In this document: positions 46,454 through 56,580 of the stretch, piece after piece
Layout of the letters: the number at the start of each line of letters is the position of its first letter
Position numbering within the stretch: position 1 is the first letter of the stretch
Source: Pseudorhodoplanes sinuspersici
GTDB taxonomy: Bacteria; Pseudomonadota; Alphaproteobacteria; Rhizobiales; Xanthobacteraceae
Direction of reading: 5' to 3'
NCBI RefSeq assembly: GCF_002119765.1
Contig: NZ_CP021112.1
Coordinates: 4,086,501 to 4,150,500, forward strand
Length of the DNA stretch: 64,000 bases
Translations under genes and position numbers: made by a program
Notes under the pieces: generated by a model
What the model was told of the DNA's origin: nothing
Databases searched by the model: none
The model's input: the letters and a program-made list of their open reading frames with translations, nothing else

Positions 46454-46597
46454 TTTTCAGGTTCCCTTCCAGCGTTCCTCGACCACCGACTGCAACATTC
46501 ACGACCGTCGATAGTTCCGGGAGACGGGAAGTTTCATCCATGAACCGCAAAACAGGGGAAACTCTGGCTCGAGCGGCTCCAAAAACGGGTTAGACGC

Positions 46598-46813
46598 ATG
46601 CCACTGACTGTTGCTTCGCAGTTCAAGGATCCGGATGTGGCCTTTGTCACGCTGATCGAGGCGCGGCGAGGGCTGTCACAGGAGGAGGCCGCTGCACTCG
46701 ATGCGAAGCTGGTGCTGATCCTCGCCAATCACATCGGTGACATCGACGTGCTGAAGGAGGCGATCACGCTGGCGAAGCAGGGCCGGCCGCCAGCGGGTTT
46801 GAATGCCGCTTAG
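46598..46813 (+). CDS. DUF2783 small protein, likely partner of the flavoprotein
   Basis: A 71-residue protein (FVTLIEARRGLSQEEAAALDAKLVLILANHIGD helix pair). DUF2783 proteins commonly accompany MhpA/MhaA-like hydroxylases, where a small coupling protein (MhaB) is reported; this assignment is an inference. It is 573 bases downstream of the flavoprotein on the same strand, with the copper-storage gene between on the other strand. Its last four bases overlap the convergent kinase gene. Confidence 0.7.
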   Translation: MPLTVASQFKDPDVAFVTLIEARRGLSQEEAAALDAKLVLILANHIGDIDVLKEAITLAKQGRPPAGLNAA

Positions 46814-49128
46814 GTGTCGGAATCGTTTGCCGGCTTGTCCTTGATGCTGTCGATAATGGCGCTCACCCGCGTGATCGGATCTTTTGCATCCAGGTCGAGA
46901 ATTTGGCGCACTTTCTTCGCCAGCGCTTCGGAGGTGAATGGCTTTGTCAGCAGATCGACATCGGCATCCAGCCGGCCATGATGGATGATGGCGTTACGCG
47001 TGTAGCCGGTGGTGAATAGCACCCGCAGGTTCGGCCGCCGGCGAAGGGCTTCATCGGCAAGCTGACGCCCGTTCATGCCACCCGGCAGCACGACATCTGT
47101 GAACAACAGCTTGATGTCCGGGTTTGCATCCAGCAGCCGCAATCCGGCCGCGGCATCATGCGTCGAGATAACGTGGTAGCCGTCTTCGCGCAGTACTTCG
47201 CTCGAAAAGTGGTTCACCTCTTCATCATCCTCCACCAGCAAAATTTGGTCCGGCCGGTCGTCGGCGCCGTTTTTCCGTTCGGCCGCTGGCTCGGTCGGAA
47301 CCCACGGTTCGACCTGATTTTCGTCCATCAGCCGCGGCAGATACAGTTTGATCGCAGTGCCTTCGCCGGCTTCGCTGTAAATCTTGATATGCCCGCCGGA
47401 TTGCTTGACGAAACCATAGACCATGCTCAAGCCAAGGCCGGTTCCTGAACCGCTGGGCTTGGTGGTGAAGAACGGCTCGAACGCGCGCTCGATCACCTCT
47501 TTGCTCATGCCGCCGCCGGTATCGCTGATGGCAATGAGAATGTACTGGCCTGATGAGACGTCGCTGGCATTTGCTGTGACATAGGCGTCGTCGAGATAGG
47601 TATTGGCGGTCTCGATCGTCAACCGTCCGCCGCCGGGCATGGCGTCGCGCGCATTGACCGCAAGATTGAGCAGTGCATTCTCGAGCTGATTGGGATCGAC
47701 GGCCGTCTTCCAGAGGCCTCCTGCAAGAACGGATTCGACAGTGATGGTTTCGCCGATGGTCCGGCGCAGCAATTCCGACATGCCCTGAACCAATTTATTC
47801 ACGTCGACCGCCCGCACTTCGAGCGGATGCTGGCGGGAGAAGGCGAGCAACCGCTGGACGAGGCTCGCTGCGCGCTCCGAGGCTTGCCGGGCGGAATTGA
47901 GCGAACGCTTTAGCCGTTCATCACCGTCCCCTAAGCGCCGCAGCGCAAGATCGACATTGCCGAGAATAGCGGTGAGGAGATTGTTGAAATCATGGGCGAT
48001 GCCGCCGGTCAGGCGGCCGACAGCTTCCATCTTCTGTGATTGCTGAAGCGCAAGCTCGGTTCGCTCGCGGCGCACCACCTCCTGCCGCAGCTTCGTATAG
48101 GCAAAGGCCTCGCGGCGGGTTCGCCGCAATGCGATCAGCCCAAGGCCGATCATCGCCACCGTTGCCGGCAAACCGAAGACAAGATGACTGGCCATGCTTT
48201 TTAACCAGCCCTGGATGATGACCTCGCCCGGAATACCGGAAACAACATAGATGTTGTAATTCGGCATCTTGCGATAGGCGAGCAACCGCGAATGGTCGTC
48301 GAAGCTCGACGCGCCCGATACAAGACCTTCTCCCGGCTGTTCAGCAATGCTGCGCATCACCGCGCTGTCTGGTGCGAGCTTGTCGAGCTGCATCGAGATA
48401 TCGGGATAACGCGCAAGGATCGCGCCGTCATCACGGATCAGCGCAAACACGCCTGGCGGCGGCAGCTTGGCATAGAATTTAACGAAATATTCCGGCGCGA
48501 TCGACACGGTCGTCACGCCGGCGAATGAATTCTTCGGCCCCGATCGCCTGCGGCTTAGTGTGAAGAAGGTCGTATCGGCCGCACGCGCTTTCAGCACTTC
48601 GCTGACATAAGTGCCGGCATTGGGATTGTCGCGATGAACACGAAAATAATCGCGGTCCGACAGGTCCAGCTTCGGTATCGGTTGGATGGTGGCCGAGGCA
48701 AGAGGCGTACCGGCGGCACTAATCACCCACAGATCGCGCAGTTGCGGCAGCTTGTCGGTGATCGATTTCAGGCGGGCGCTGAAATCGGACTCGCTTTTCC
48801 GGATTTCCGCGTCACTCTGGTAACCCGCCAATTCGTCAAGGTAGCGGGAGCTCAGTTCGAAGGTTTCGAACACTTTTAGCGCATGTTCGTAAATCGTGTT
48901 CAGGTTACGCTGAACGCGGTCCTGCGCCTCGCTCAGGTGTTGCTGGTAGGAAACCCATGACGCGAGCGCAAAGATCGCAATTGGCAGCAGAATCGATGCA
49001 GCCAGCAAAAACCGCACCGGCCGCACCGCCGAGGCGAGTTCTTTTTGTGTGGCGAGATCGTCCCGCGCGGCATTTTTGTTCGTCTTGGACGTCGCGTTCA
49101 TCGGCACGGGAAAGGAGGGTGGCTGCAA
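46810..49128 (-). CDS. Hybrid sensor histidine kinase/response regulator
   Basis: A 772-residue protein. TM1 about 38-58; a periplasmic Cache-type sensor follows (LSDRDYFRVHRDNPNAGTYVSEV); TM2 about 310-330; HisKA region with GGIAHDFNNLLTAILGN; ATPase with NLAVNARDAMPGGG, DTGGGMSKEV and GTGLGLSMVYGF; receiver domain at the end with phospho-acceptor Asp in LLFTDVVLPGGMNG and a Lys in LTKPFTSEALAKK. The signal is unknown; Cache domains often sense small organic acids or amines. A single gene with no regulator partner nearby. Confidence 0.92.
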   Translation of the reverse strand: MQPPSFPVPMNATSKTNKNAARDDLATQKELASAVRPVRFLLAASILLPIAIFALASWVSYQQHLSEAQDRVQRNLNTIYEHALKVFETFELSSRYLDELAGYQSDAEIRKSESDFSARLKSITDKLPQLRDLWVISAAGTPLASATIQPIPKLDLSDRDYFRVHRDNPNAGTYVSEVLKARAADTTFFTLSRRRSGPKNSFAGVTTVSIAPEYFVKFYAKLPPPGVFALIRDDGAILARYPDISMQLDKLAPDSAVMRSIAEQPGEGLVSGASSFDDHSRLLAYRKMPNYNIYVVSGIPGEVIIQGWLKSMASHLVFGLPATVAMIGLGLIALRRTRREAFAYTKLRQEVVRRERTELALQQSQKMEAVGRLTGGIAHDFNNLLTAILGNVDLALRRLGDGDERLKRSLNSARQASERAASLVQRLLAFSRQHPLEVRAVDVNKLVQGMSELLRRTIGETITVESVLAGGLWKTAVDPNQLENALLNLAVNARDAMPGGGRLTIETANTYLDDAYVTANASDVSSGQYILIAISDTGGGMSKEVIERAFEPFFTTKPSGSGTGLGLSMVYGFVKQSGGHIKIYSEAGEGTAIKLYLPRLMDENQVEPWVPTEPAAERKNGADDRPDQILLVEDDEEVNHFSSEVLREDGYHVISTHDAAAGLRLLDANPDIKLLFTDVVLPGGMNGRQLADEALRRRPNLRVLFTTGYTRNAIIHHGRLDADVDLLTKPFTSEALAKKVRQILDLDAKDPITRVSAIIDSIKDKPANDSDT

Positions 49129-49213
49129 CTCGCCATCCTATCGACCGCAGTCAGTCTCGCGCAAGCATCGCAACAGCGCGACAGACCCAGCGGAACTTAT
49201 TGAAAGGCTGCTG

Positions 49214-49522
49214 TCAGCGCGCGCATTCGATTGCAACAAAATCGCCACAACCGCTGCGCCCGCAACTGGTACTGACCGGCACTACTCCCGTGATTTCGTC
49301 GCGCTCGATCCTGCGATAGGAGGCCGCCTTGGCAAATTGCTTTGACTGGCAATAGACCAACGCCGCGGCGGCTCCGCAGGCCGAGCCGTCCGCAAGGCAG
49401 CGGTCGACGCCGTAAGCATCGGGGCTGTTGGCGACGATGAAGGTGCGCTTTTCCGCCTGCACCAGGGCCGTCCCGGCAAGCAGGCAGCATGCAGCGAGGA
49501 ACGCGGCAAAGAGGGATCGCAT
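49214..49522 (-). CDS. Small exported cysteine-containing protein
   Basis: A 102-residue protein with a signal peptide (cleavage after LVQA, about residue 23) and mature part RTFIVANSPDAYGVDRCLADGSACGAAAALVYCQSKQF...CGRSGCGDFVAIECAR. Six cysteines suggest disulfides. Not recognised beyond hypothetical. The start ATG 49522 begins the signal peptide. It lies 85 bases above the kinase gene's start on the same strand and ends before it. Confidence 0.75.
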   Translation of the reverse strand: MRSLFAAFLAACCLLAGTALVQAEKRTFIVANSPDAYGVDRCLADGSACGAAAALVYCQSKQFAKAASYRRIERDEITGVVPVSTSCGRSGCGDFVAIECAR

Positions 49523-49784
49523 GGGATCGCTCGCAGGACAGGAGGGTGATACCAGCCGAATTTGCGCCTAAAATACTAAGAGTCTGTTAACCGTGGCCTG
49601 TTGTCCGCTATCCACTTGACGGAATGGATAAATTTTCACATTTTGGGGACATGACCGACCGCAACGCAATTTTCGGCATTTGCCGGGAGATTATTCGCTA
49701 GCGCCTGACGCTGGCTGCGGCTGTCTTTTGTCCATCGCGATAAAGAGAACGCCCGGGCCAGCGAGGCCGGGGAAAGCCTTTTCG

Positions 49785-51131
49785 ATGGAACTTCGCCTTT
49801 ACGACACCCTGACGCGCGAGAAGCGGGTCTTCCAGCCAATCGACCCTGCGCGCGTGCGAATGTATGTGTGCGGACCGACGGTCTACGACTTCGCCCATAT
49901 CGGCAATGCGCGCCCGGTCATCGTTTTCGACCTGCTATATCGGCTGTTGCGCCACCTCTACGGCGCCGACCACGTCACCTATGTCCGTAACATCACCGAC
50001 GTGGATGACAAGATCAACGCGCGGGCGGCCGAGCAGGGCGTCTCGATCCGCGAATTGACCGAGACGACTTACGCGAATTTCAGGGCCGACGTCGCCGCGC
50101 TTGGCTGCCTGCCGCCGGACATCGAACCGCGCGCGACCGAGCATATCGAGGAGATGAGAACCCTGATCGAGCGCCTGGTCGCCTCTGGGCATGCCTATGT
50201 CGCCGAGGATCACGTGCTGTTCTCGGTGCCGTCGATGTCCGATTACGGCAAGCTGTCCAAGCGTCCGCTGGACGAGATGATCGCCGGCGCGCGGGTTGAT
50301 GTCGCACCTTACAAGCGGCACGATCAGGATTTCGTGCTATGGAAGCCGAGCAAGGACAACGAGCCCGGTTGGCCGTCGCCGTCTGGCATCGCCGTGCCGG
50401 GCCGCCCCGGCTGGCATATCGAATGCTCGGCGATGTCGTGGAAGCATCTCGGCGAAACTTTCGACATCCATGGCGGCGGCATCGATCTCGTTTTCCCGCA
50501 TCACGAGAACGAAATTGCGCAATCGCGCTGCGCTTTCCATACGCAGGTGATGGCGAATTTCTGGATGCATAACGGCTTCCTGCAGGTCGAAGGCGAGAAG
50601 ATGTCGAAGAGCCTCGGCAATTTCATCACCATCCGCGAGGTGCTGAACGACTGGCCGGGTGATGTTGTGCGCCTTGCGATGCTCTCTTCGCAGTATCGCC
50701 AGCCGATCAACTGGACCGTGAAAGGCTTGCAAGAGGCCGAGAAGGCGTTGTCCGGTTTCTTTGATGCGGCCTCGGCGGAAGCCGATCCGCGTCCCGCGCC
50801 AGGCGTGCTGGAGGCCTTGGCTGACGACCTCAATACGCCCAAGGCGATTGCCGAAATGCACGCCTTGAAGAATGCCGCCGGCCGCAAGGCTTTGGCCGGT
50901 ACGCTGGCATTTTTCGGCTTCCGTGAAGACGAGCTGAAAGCGTGGCAGCAATCGCATGCACCGGCGCCGGCGCTGGCCGAGAGCGAAATCGAAAGCCGCA
51001 TCTCGGCCCGCAATGCTGCGCGTGCGGCGAAGAACTGGGCCGAGTCGGATCGCATCCGCGAGGAGCTTGCCGGCATGGGCATCGTGCTGAAGGATTCCAA
51101 GGATGGCACCACCTGGGAGGTCGCGCGATGA
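49785..51131 (+). CDS. cysS: Cysteinyl-tRNA synthetase
   Basis: A 448-residue class I synthetase. HIGH-equivalent [10 protein letters not shown], zinc-binding [13 protein letters not shown] with CSAMS in [21 protein letters not shown], and KMSKS-equivalent [10 protein letters not shown] near residue 270. ATG 49785 is the start of family sequence ([13 protein letters not shown]); the longer frame from 49680 adds unrelated residues. The GNAT gene overlaps its stop by four bases (ATGA), indicating coupling. Confidence 0.96.
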   Translation: MELRLYDTLTREKRVFQPIDPARVRMYVCGPTVYDFAHIGNARPVIVFDLLYRLLRHLYGADHVTYVRNITDVDDKINARAAEQGVSIRELTETTYANFRADVAALGCLPPDIEPRATEHIEEMRTLIERLVASGHAYVAEDHVLFSVPSMSDYGKLSKRPLDEMIAGARVDVAPYKRHDQDFVLWKPSKDNEPGWPSPSGIAVPGRPGWHIECSAMSWKHLGETFDIHGGGIDLVFPHHENEIAQSRCAFHTQVMANFWMHNGFLQVEGEKMSKSLGNFITIREVLNDWPGDVVRLAMLSSQYRQPINWTVKGLQEAEKALSGFFDAASAEADPRPAPGVLEALADDLNTPKAIAEMHALKNAAGRKALAGTLAFFGFREDELKAWQQSHAPAPALAESEIESRISARNAARAAKNWAESDRIREELAGMGIVLKDSKDGTTWEVAR

Positions 51132-51649
51132 CGTCCCGAGTTAATCCCAGCCTGTCCATGCGGCCGATGCTGCCGGACGATGTTCCTCTGCTGGCCGAGA
51201 TTTTCCGCGCCAGCATCGAGGAGATTTGCGCCGAGGATTATTCCGATGCGCAGATCGAAGCCTGGATCGAAAGCGCTGACGACGAAGCGGCATTCGGCAA
51301 GAAGCTCGGCGAACAACTCACCCTGATCGCGACGATGGATGGTGCGCCGGTCGGCTTTGCGTCGCTGAAGGGTAACGAAAATCTCGACATGCTCTATGTG
51401 CATCCGGCCGCGATCGGGCAGGGTGCGGCGTCGATGCTGGTCGACGCCCTGGAGCGGCTTGCGCAATCGCGCGGCGCGACGAAAATCAAGGTCGACGCCA
51501 GCGACACCGCGCATGATTTCTTCAAGAAGCGTGGCTATGCGCCGCAAAGCCGGAACACGGTGACGCGCGGCGATGAATGGCTCGCCAATACCACGATGGA
51601 AAAGCCGCTTGGTGACGGAAAACCTGGCGAAAGGGAAACACTCCAATGA
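51128..51649 (+). CDS. GNAT-family N-acetyltransferase
   Basis: A 173-residue protein. [39 protein letters not shown] is the usual helix pair, [42 protein letters not shown] is the acetyl-CoA site (QGAASML for the Q/RxxGxG/A motif), and [10 protein letters not shown] closes it. Acetyl-CoA donor; acceptor unknown. ATG 51128 overlaps the cysS stop (ATGA) and its own stop overlaps the next small gene (ATGA). Confidence 0.88.
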   Translation: MTSRVNPSLSMRPMLPDDVPLLAEIFRASIEEICAEDYSDAQIEAWIESADDEAAFGKKLGEQLTLIATMDGAPVGFASLKGNENLDMLYVHPAAIGQGAASMLVDALERLAQSRGATKIKVDASDTAHDFFKKRGYAPQSRNTVTRGDEWLANTTMEKPLGDGKPGERETLQ

Positions 51650-51732
51650 ATCTGCAGCGGCACCACATCATCGTCGGCACTGTTGCCATCATCGTCGCTG
51701 TCGCACTCGCCGCCAATTTTTATCTCTGGTGA
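51646..51732 (+). CDS. 28-residue single-helix membrane peptide
   Basis: A frame of 28 codons that starts in ATGA with the GNAT stop and ends four bases before cimA. It begins [11 protein letters not shown] and has one hydrophobic helix (TVAIIVAVALAANFYL), closing with LW. GGGAAA precedes the ATG. Overlap on one side and tight spacing on the other suggest real, coupled translation; a bacterial inner-membrane peptide. Function unknown. Too short for standard gene finders. Confidence 0.6.
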   Translation: MNLQRHHIIVGTVAIIVAVALAANFYLW

Positions 51733-51736
51733 TTTA

Positions 51737-53332
51737 ATGGCGCGCGAACGGCTCTATCTGTTTGACACAACGCTGCGCGATGGCGCGCAGACCAACGGCG
51801 TCGATTTCACCCTGGACGACAAGCTGGTCGTGGCGAAGATGCTGGACGACCTCGGCATCGATTATGTCGAAGGCGGTTATCCCGGCGCCAACCCGACCGA
51901 CACAGACCTGTTCGCGCAAGACCGCGATCTGAACACGACCTTCACCGCGTTCGGCATGACACGGCGTCCAGGGCGTTCGGTCTCCAACGATCCGGGGGTG
52001 GCAGCATTGCTCGATGCCAAGGCGGACGCGATCTGCTTTGTCGCGAAGTCGTGGGACTATCACGTGCGCGTTGCGCTCGAAACCACGCCTGAGGAAAATC
52101 TTGCCTCGATCCGCGACAGCGTCACGGCGGCGAAGACGAAAGGCCGCGAGGTACTGGTCGATTGCGAGCATTTCTTCGACGGCTACAAGGCCAACCCGGA
52201 CTACGCGCTGTCCTGTGCCAAGGCAGCCTATGAATCCGGCGCCCGCTGGGTCGTGCTGTGTGACACCAACGGCGGCACGCTGCCGCACGAGATCGAGGAG
52301 ATCGTCGGCGCGGTGACGACAGTCATTCCTGGCGATCACGTCGGCATTCATGCGCATAACGACACCGAGCAGGCGGTGGCCAATTCGCTCGCGGCCGTAC
52401 GGGCCGGGGCCCGGCAAATCCAAGGCACGCTGAACGGTCTTGGCGAACGCTGCGGCAACGCCAATCTCGTCTCGATCATCCCGACGCTGAAATTGAAGGG
52501 CGAATTCAACAGCCGCTTCGAGATCAGTGTTTCTGACGATCAATTGAAGGCGCTGGCGGCGGCTTCACGCAAGCTCGACGACATGCTGAACCGCGCGCCG
52601 AACCGTCACGCGCCTTATGTCGGTGACAGTGCGTTCGCGACCAAGGCCGGCATTCATGCCTCTGCGATCCTGAAGGATCCTGTGACCTATGAGCACGTTG
52701 CGCCCGAGGCGGTGGGCAATCGTCGGCGCGTTCTGGTGTCGGATCAAGGCGGCCGTTCGAATGTGATGTCCGAACTCGAACGCATCGGCATGAGCGTGGA
52801 CAAGAACGATCCACGTATCGCCCGGCTGCTGGAAGAGGTGAAGGAGCGCGAAGCGCTCGGCTACGCCTATGAAGGCGCCGATGCGTCGTTCGAACTGCTG
52901 GCGCGGCGTATCCTCGGCAAGGTGCCGGATTATTTCGATGTCGAGCAGTTCGATGTGAATGTCGAGCAGCGCTACAACGCCCTTGGCAAGCGGGTCACCG
53001 TTGCGATGGCTGTGGTGAAAGTGAAGGTTGATGGGCAGACGCTGATTTCGGCCGGCGAGGGTAACGGCCCTGTCAACGCGCTCGACGTCGCCTTGCGCAA
53101 GGATCTCGGCAAATATCAGAAATTCATCGATGGCCTGAAGCTGACCGATTACCGCGTGCGCATCCTCAATGCCGGTACGGAAGCGGTCACGCGCGTGCTG
53201 ATCGAAAGTGAGGATGAGGAGGGTGAGCGCTGGACGACGGTCGGCGTGTCGCCCAACGTCATCGAATCCTCGTTCCAGGCACTGATGGATTCCGTCGTGT
53301 TCAAGCTGGTGAAATCCGGCGCGACGGCATGA
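51737..53332 (+). CDS. cimA: (R)-citramalate synthase
   Basis: A 531-residue enzyme joining pyruvate and acetyl-CoA to citramalate, giving a threonine-independent isoleucine route. The HMGL-type barrel has FDTTLRDGAQTNGVDFTLDDKL (catalytic Asp/Arg), CDTNGGTLPHEIEEI, IHAHNDTEQAVANS (metal-binding HAH) and GTLNGLGERCGNANL. A regulatory LeuA dimer domain follows about residue 390. The KSWDYHVRVALET and AKAAYESGARWVVLCDTNGG wording fits CimA rather than 2-isopropylmalate synthase. Start ATG 51737. Confidence 0.94.
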   Translation: MARERLYLFDTTLRDGAQTNGVDFTLDDKLVVAKMLDDLGIDYVEGGYPGANPTDTDLFAQDRDLNTTFTAFGMTRRPGRSVSNDPGVAALLDAKADAICFVAKSWDYHVRVALETTPEENLASIRDSVTAAKTKGREVLVDCEHFFDGYKANPDYALSCAKAAYESGARWVVLCDTNGGTLPHEIEEIVGAVTTVIPGDHVGIHAHNDTEQAVANSLAAVRAGARQIQGTLNGLGERCGNANLVSIIPTLKLKGEFNSRFEISVSDDQLKALAAASRKLDDMLNRAPNRHAPYVGDSAFATKAGIHASAILKDPVTYEHVAPEAVGNRRRVLVSDQGGRSNVMSELERIGMSVDKNDPRIARLLEEVKEREALGYAYEGADASFELLARRILGKVPDYFDVEQFDVNVEQRYNALGKRVTVAMAVVKVKVDGQTLISAGEGNGPVNALDVALRKDLGKYQKFIDGLKLTDYRVRILNAGTEAVTRVLIESEDEEGERWTTVGVSPNVIESSFQALMDSVVFKLVKSGATA

Positions 53333-53338
53333 ACTGAT

Positions 53339-53713
53339 ATGATCGATCACGTGTCCATCGCGGTTCGCGATCTGCAACGTGCGGCCACGTTTTACGAAGC
53401 GGTCCTTGGCGCGCTCGGTTACACAAAGCTTGAAACCCGCCCAGCCACGATTGCCTTCGGCAAGAAATATTCAGAGTTCTGGATCAATCATCGCCCCAAC
53501 ATGCCTGTGGTGTCACACGACAGCGGGGCGCATATCGCTTTGCGAGCGGTGAGTCCGGTTATGGTCGATGCCTTCCACGCCGCTGCGCTCGCGCAAGGTG
53601 GCGCATCGGACGGTGAGCCGGGTCTACGGCCGCAGCACGGTGATGGGTATTACGCCGCGTTCATCCGCGATCCGGACGGCAATCGCATCGAGGCAGTAAC
53701 ATTTATGAAGTGA
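53339..53713 (+). CDS. VOC-family (glyoxalase-like) protein
   Basis: A 124-residue protein made of two beta-alpha-beta3 halves: IDHVSIAVRDLQRAATFYEAVLGALGY and GAHIALRAVSPVMVDAFHAAAL, ending YAAFIRDPDGNRIEAVTFMK. Potential metal ligands are H4 and the C-terminal E. It could be a lyase, dioxygenase or resistance-type protein; which is not readable. It lies six bases after cimA, in the same row. Confidence 0.85.
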   Translation: MIDHVSIAVRDLQRAATFYEAVLGALGYTKLETRPATIAFGKKYSEFWINHRPNMPVVSHDSGAHIALRAVSPVMVDAFHAAALAQGGASDGEPGLRPQHGDGYYAAFIRDPDGNRIEAVTFMK

Positions 53714-53773
53714 TGCGGCTCGCTGTTCATTCCGGCGCAAGTGGGATCCAGCCCTTACGATGTGGTTCCGAAG

Positions 53774-54379
53774 TCACAACCGCTCCGCCGTGCCCGATTC
53801 CATCAGCTTCTCGGCTTCCGCTACCGGAGCCGCAGCCTCCAGCAGCTTCGGCAGGATATCGTCGACCTTTTCGGCCACCAGCAGGCTGACCGATTGGCCA
53901 GTCCGGATGAAAGCCAGGTTCTGCATGTGCTCGAGCAGCGCGCAAAGCGGATCCCAGAAGCCGCCGATATTGGCGGCCAGAATCGGCTTCTTGTGCCGGC
54001 CAAGCTGAGCCCAGGTGAGCTGCTCGACCAGTTCCTCCAGCGTACCGACGCCGCCTGGCAGGGCGACGAACGCATCCGAGCGCTCGAACATAATGCGTTT
54101 GCGCTCATGCATGTCGCGGGTAACGATCAATTCCTGCGCGTCGGAAAACGGCCGTTCGCGGTCGGTCAGGAATTCCGGGATGATGCCGGTTACCCGGCCG
54201 CCACCCGCCATGGTCGCCGCCGCCACCGCACCCATCAGCCCGACCGAGCCACCGCCATAGACGAGACCGATGCTGTTCTCAGCCAGGATGCTGCCAAAGG
54301 CATGCGCGGCCTTGATAAAACCTGGGTCGGTCCCGGGTCCGGAACCGCAATAGACGCAGATATTACGAATCGTGCTCAT
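53774..54379 (-). CDS. LOG-family phosphoribohydrolase
   Basis: A 201-residue Rossmann-fold protein with the LOG motif PGGVGTLEELVEQLTW (PGGxGT) and GLVYGGGSVGLMG. Family members remove ribose phosphate from cytokinin nucleotides or hydrolyse AMP; the substrate here is not certain. It begins with ICVYCGSGPGTDPG. Single gene, convergent with the VOC gene. ATG 54379. Confidence 0.9.
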   Translation of the reverse strand: MSTIRNICVYCGSGPGTDPGFIKAAHAFGSILAENSIGLVYGGGSVGLMGAVAAATMAGGGRVTGIIPEFLTDRERPFSDAQELIVTRDMHERKRIMFERSDAFVALPGGVGTLEELVEQLTWAQLGRHKKPILAANIGGFWDPLCALLEHMQNLAFIRTGQSVSLLVAEKVDDILPKLLEAAAPVAEAEKLMESGTAERL

Positions 54380-54595
54380 TCATTCACTGTCGCATTGGCG
54401 GGGAAAGGCCGTAAAGGCGGGTTGCTGGATTGATGTATGCCCCTGATCCGCCTATTCCAAGGCGGCCGCAAGTCCCACAACGGGGCAGGAACCTGTCAGT
54501 CTGGCTCGAACTGCCGTCATAACCGGTACCAATCGATCCGAAGCGACCCTATATCAGCCCGTAACCCCTTAACTCCACAGGCCCATTCCGAGCTC

Positions 54596-56578
54596 ATGAG
54601 CGACCCATCCGTCACGACCCGCGAGCTTTCCAGAGCACGGGTCTCCGCGCAGAAGGGCGCACTCATGCGGACCCTGATCGCCCTCTGGCCCTATATCTGG
54701 CCGGGCGACCGGGCCGACCTGAAATGGCGGGTGGCGTGGGCCATGGTGCTGCTGCTGGTGGCCAAGGTGGCCACCATCATTGTGCCCTTTACCTTCAAAT
54801 GGGCGACGGATGCGCTGTCCGGCCATCCGAGTGCTCCGGTCTTTGCGGCATCCTGGCTGGGATGGGTCGTCGCTGCGCCGGTGATGCTGACCATCGCCTA
54901 TGGCGGCATGCGCATCCTGATGGCGGTGCTGACGCAGGTGCGCGACGGCATCTTTGCCAAGGTGGCGATGCACGCGGTGCGGCGCCTCGCGATCCTCACT
55001 TTCAAGCACATGCACGAATTGTCCTTACGCTTTCATCTGGAGCGCAAGACCGGCGGCTTGACACGTGTCCTGGAGCGCGGGCGCAACGGCATCGAAACCA
55101 TCGTGCGGATGGTGATCCTGCAACTCATGCCGACCATCATCGAACTGGCGCTCATCGTCGGCGTGCTGTTTTGGCAATTTGACTGGCGCTATGTCGTCGT
55201 GATCCTCGGCACCGTCGCCGCCTACATGCTCTACACTTATTATGCGACCGAATGGCGGATCTCGATCCGGCGCAAGATGAACGAGAGCGATACCGAGGCG
55301 AACACCAAGGCCATCGATTCGCTTCTCAACTACGAAACCGTCAAATACTTCGTCGCCGAGGAGCGCGAAGCCAAGCGCTACGACCGCTCGATGGAGCGTT
55401 ACGAGGACGCCAGCGTCAAAACCTATACCTCGCTCTCCGTGCTCAATGCCGGACAGGCCGCGATCTTCACGGCAGGTCTTGGCATCGCCATGGTGATGTG
55501 TGCGATCGGCGTGCGCAACGGCACCAACACGGTCGGCGATTTCGTTATGATCAATGCGATGATGATTCAGCTTTATCAGCCGCTGAATTTCATGGGCATG
55601 GTCTATCGCGAGATCAAGCAGGCGGTGATCGATATCGAGATGATGTTCTCGATCCTGCAGCGCGATGCCGAGATCAAGGACAAGCCGAATGCGCCGGCCT
55701 TGCAGGCGGGCAAAGGGGCCGTCCGTTTTGAGAACGTCGTTTTCTCCTATGAGCCTGCGCGGCCGATTCTGAAAGGCGTCAGCTTCGATGTGCCGGCAGG
55801 CCACACGGTCGCCATTGTCGGTCCCTCCGGCGCCGGCAAGTCCACGATCTCGCGGCTGCTGTTCCGTTTCTACGACGTCTCCAGCGGCCGTATCCTGATC
55901 GACAATCAGGATATCCGCGATGTGACGCAGGTCTCGTTGCGCTCGGCGATCGGCATGGTCCCGCAGGACACCGTGCTTTTCAACGATACGCTGCGTTACA
56001 ACATCCGCTACGGCCGCTGGGATGCGACCGACGCCGAAGTCGAGGAGGCGGCCCGCCTCGCACAGATCGATGCGTTCATCCGTCTCAGCCCCAAAGGTTA
56101 CGAAACGGAAGTCGGCGAGCGCGGACTGAAATTGTCCGGCGGCGAAAAGCAGCGCGTGGCCATCGCTCGCACGATCCTGAAAGCGCCGCCGATCCTTGTG
56201 CTCGACGAAGCGACTTCGGCCCTCGACAGCCACACTGAGAAGGAGATCCAGGATGCGCTTGACCGCGTGTCCAGAGGCCGCACCACACTGGTGATCGCGC
56301 ACCGGCTCTCGACCATCGTGCATGCCGACGAGATTATCGTGTTGGAATCCGGCCGCATTGCCGAGCGCGGCACGCATCATCAATTGCTGGCGCGCAATGG
56401 CCTTTATGCCAGCATGTGGAATCGCCAGCGCGAAGCGCAAGAAGCGCGTGAGAAGCTCGCGCAGGCTGGTGAGGATGATCTCGCTCCGAACCGCAATCCG
56501 CCGAAGGTGAAGGAGGATGATATTTCGGACGAAGAGGATATCGCGCCGCGCACACCCGCGGACGCTCTGGGGGGATAA
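54596..56578 (+). CDS. ABCB7/Atm1-type ABC exporter (permease-ATPase)
   Basis: A 660-residue half-transporter. Six helices about 60-340 ([30 protein letters not shown] opening; YAT and [32 protein letters not shown] in the intracellular loop). The ATPase has Walker [11 protein letters not shown]-loop, signature LSGGEKQR, Walker [13 protein letters not shown] and switch H in IAHRLST. The [23 protein letters not shown] loop is characteristic of Atm1/ABCB7, which exports glutathione-linked sulfur compounds for Fe-S assembly. ATG 54596. Psd follows by two bases. Confidence 0.92.
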   Translation: MSDPSVTTRELSRARVSAQKGALMRTLIALWPYIWPGDRADLKWRVAWAMVLLLVAKVATIIVPFTFKWATDALSGHPSAPVFAASWLGWVVAAPVMLTIAYGGMRILMAVLTQVRDGIFAKVAMHAVRRLAILTFKHMHELSLRFHLERKTGGLTRVLERGRNGIETIVRMVILQLMPTIIELALIVGVLFWQFDWRYVVVILGTVAAYMLYTYYATEWRISIRRKMNESDTEANTKAIDSLLNYETVKYFVAEEREAKRYDRSMERYEDASVKTYTSLSVLNAGQAAIFTAGLGIAMVMCAIGVRNGTNTVGDFVMINAMMIQLYQPLNFMGMVYREIKQAVIDIEMMFSILQRDAEIKDKPNAPALQAGKGAVRFENVVFSYEPARPILKGVSFDVPAGHTVAIVGPSGAGKSTISRLLFRFYDVSSGRILIDNQDIRDVTQVSLRSAIGMVPQDTVLFNDTLRYNIRYGRWDATDAEVEEAARLAQIDAFIRLSPKGYETEVGERGLKLSGGEKQRVAIARTILKAPPILVLDEATSALDSHTEKEIQDALDRVSRGRTTLVIAHRLSTIVHADEIIVLESGRIAERGTHHQLLARNGLYASMWNRQREAQEAREKLAQAGEDDLAPNRNPPKVKEDDISDEEDIAPRTPADALGG

Positions 56579-56580
56579 AC

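Noticed and set aside
53731-53757. A second copy of the family V inverted repeat
   Set aside because: Only one arm (GGATCCAG) is visible; I do not list it as an element.
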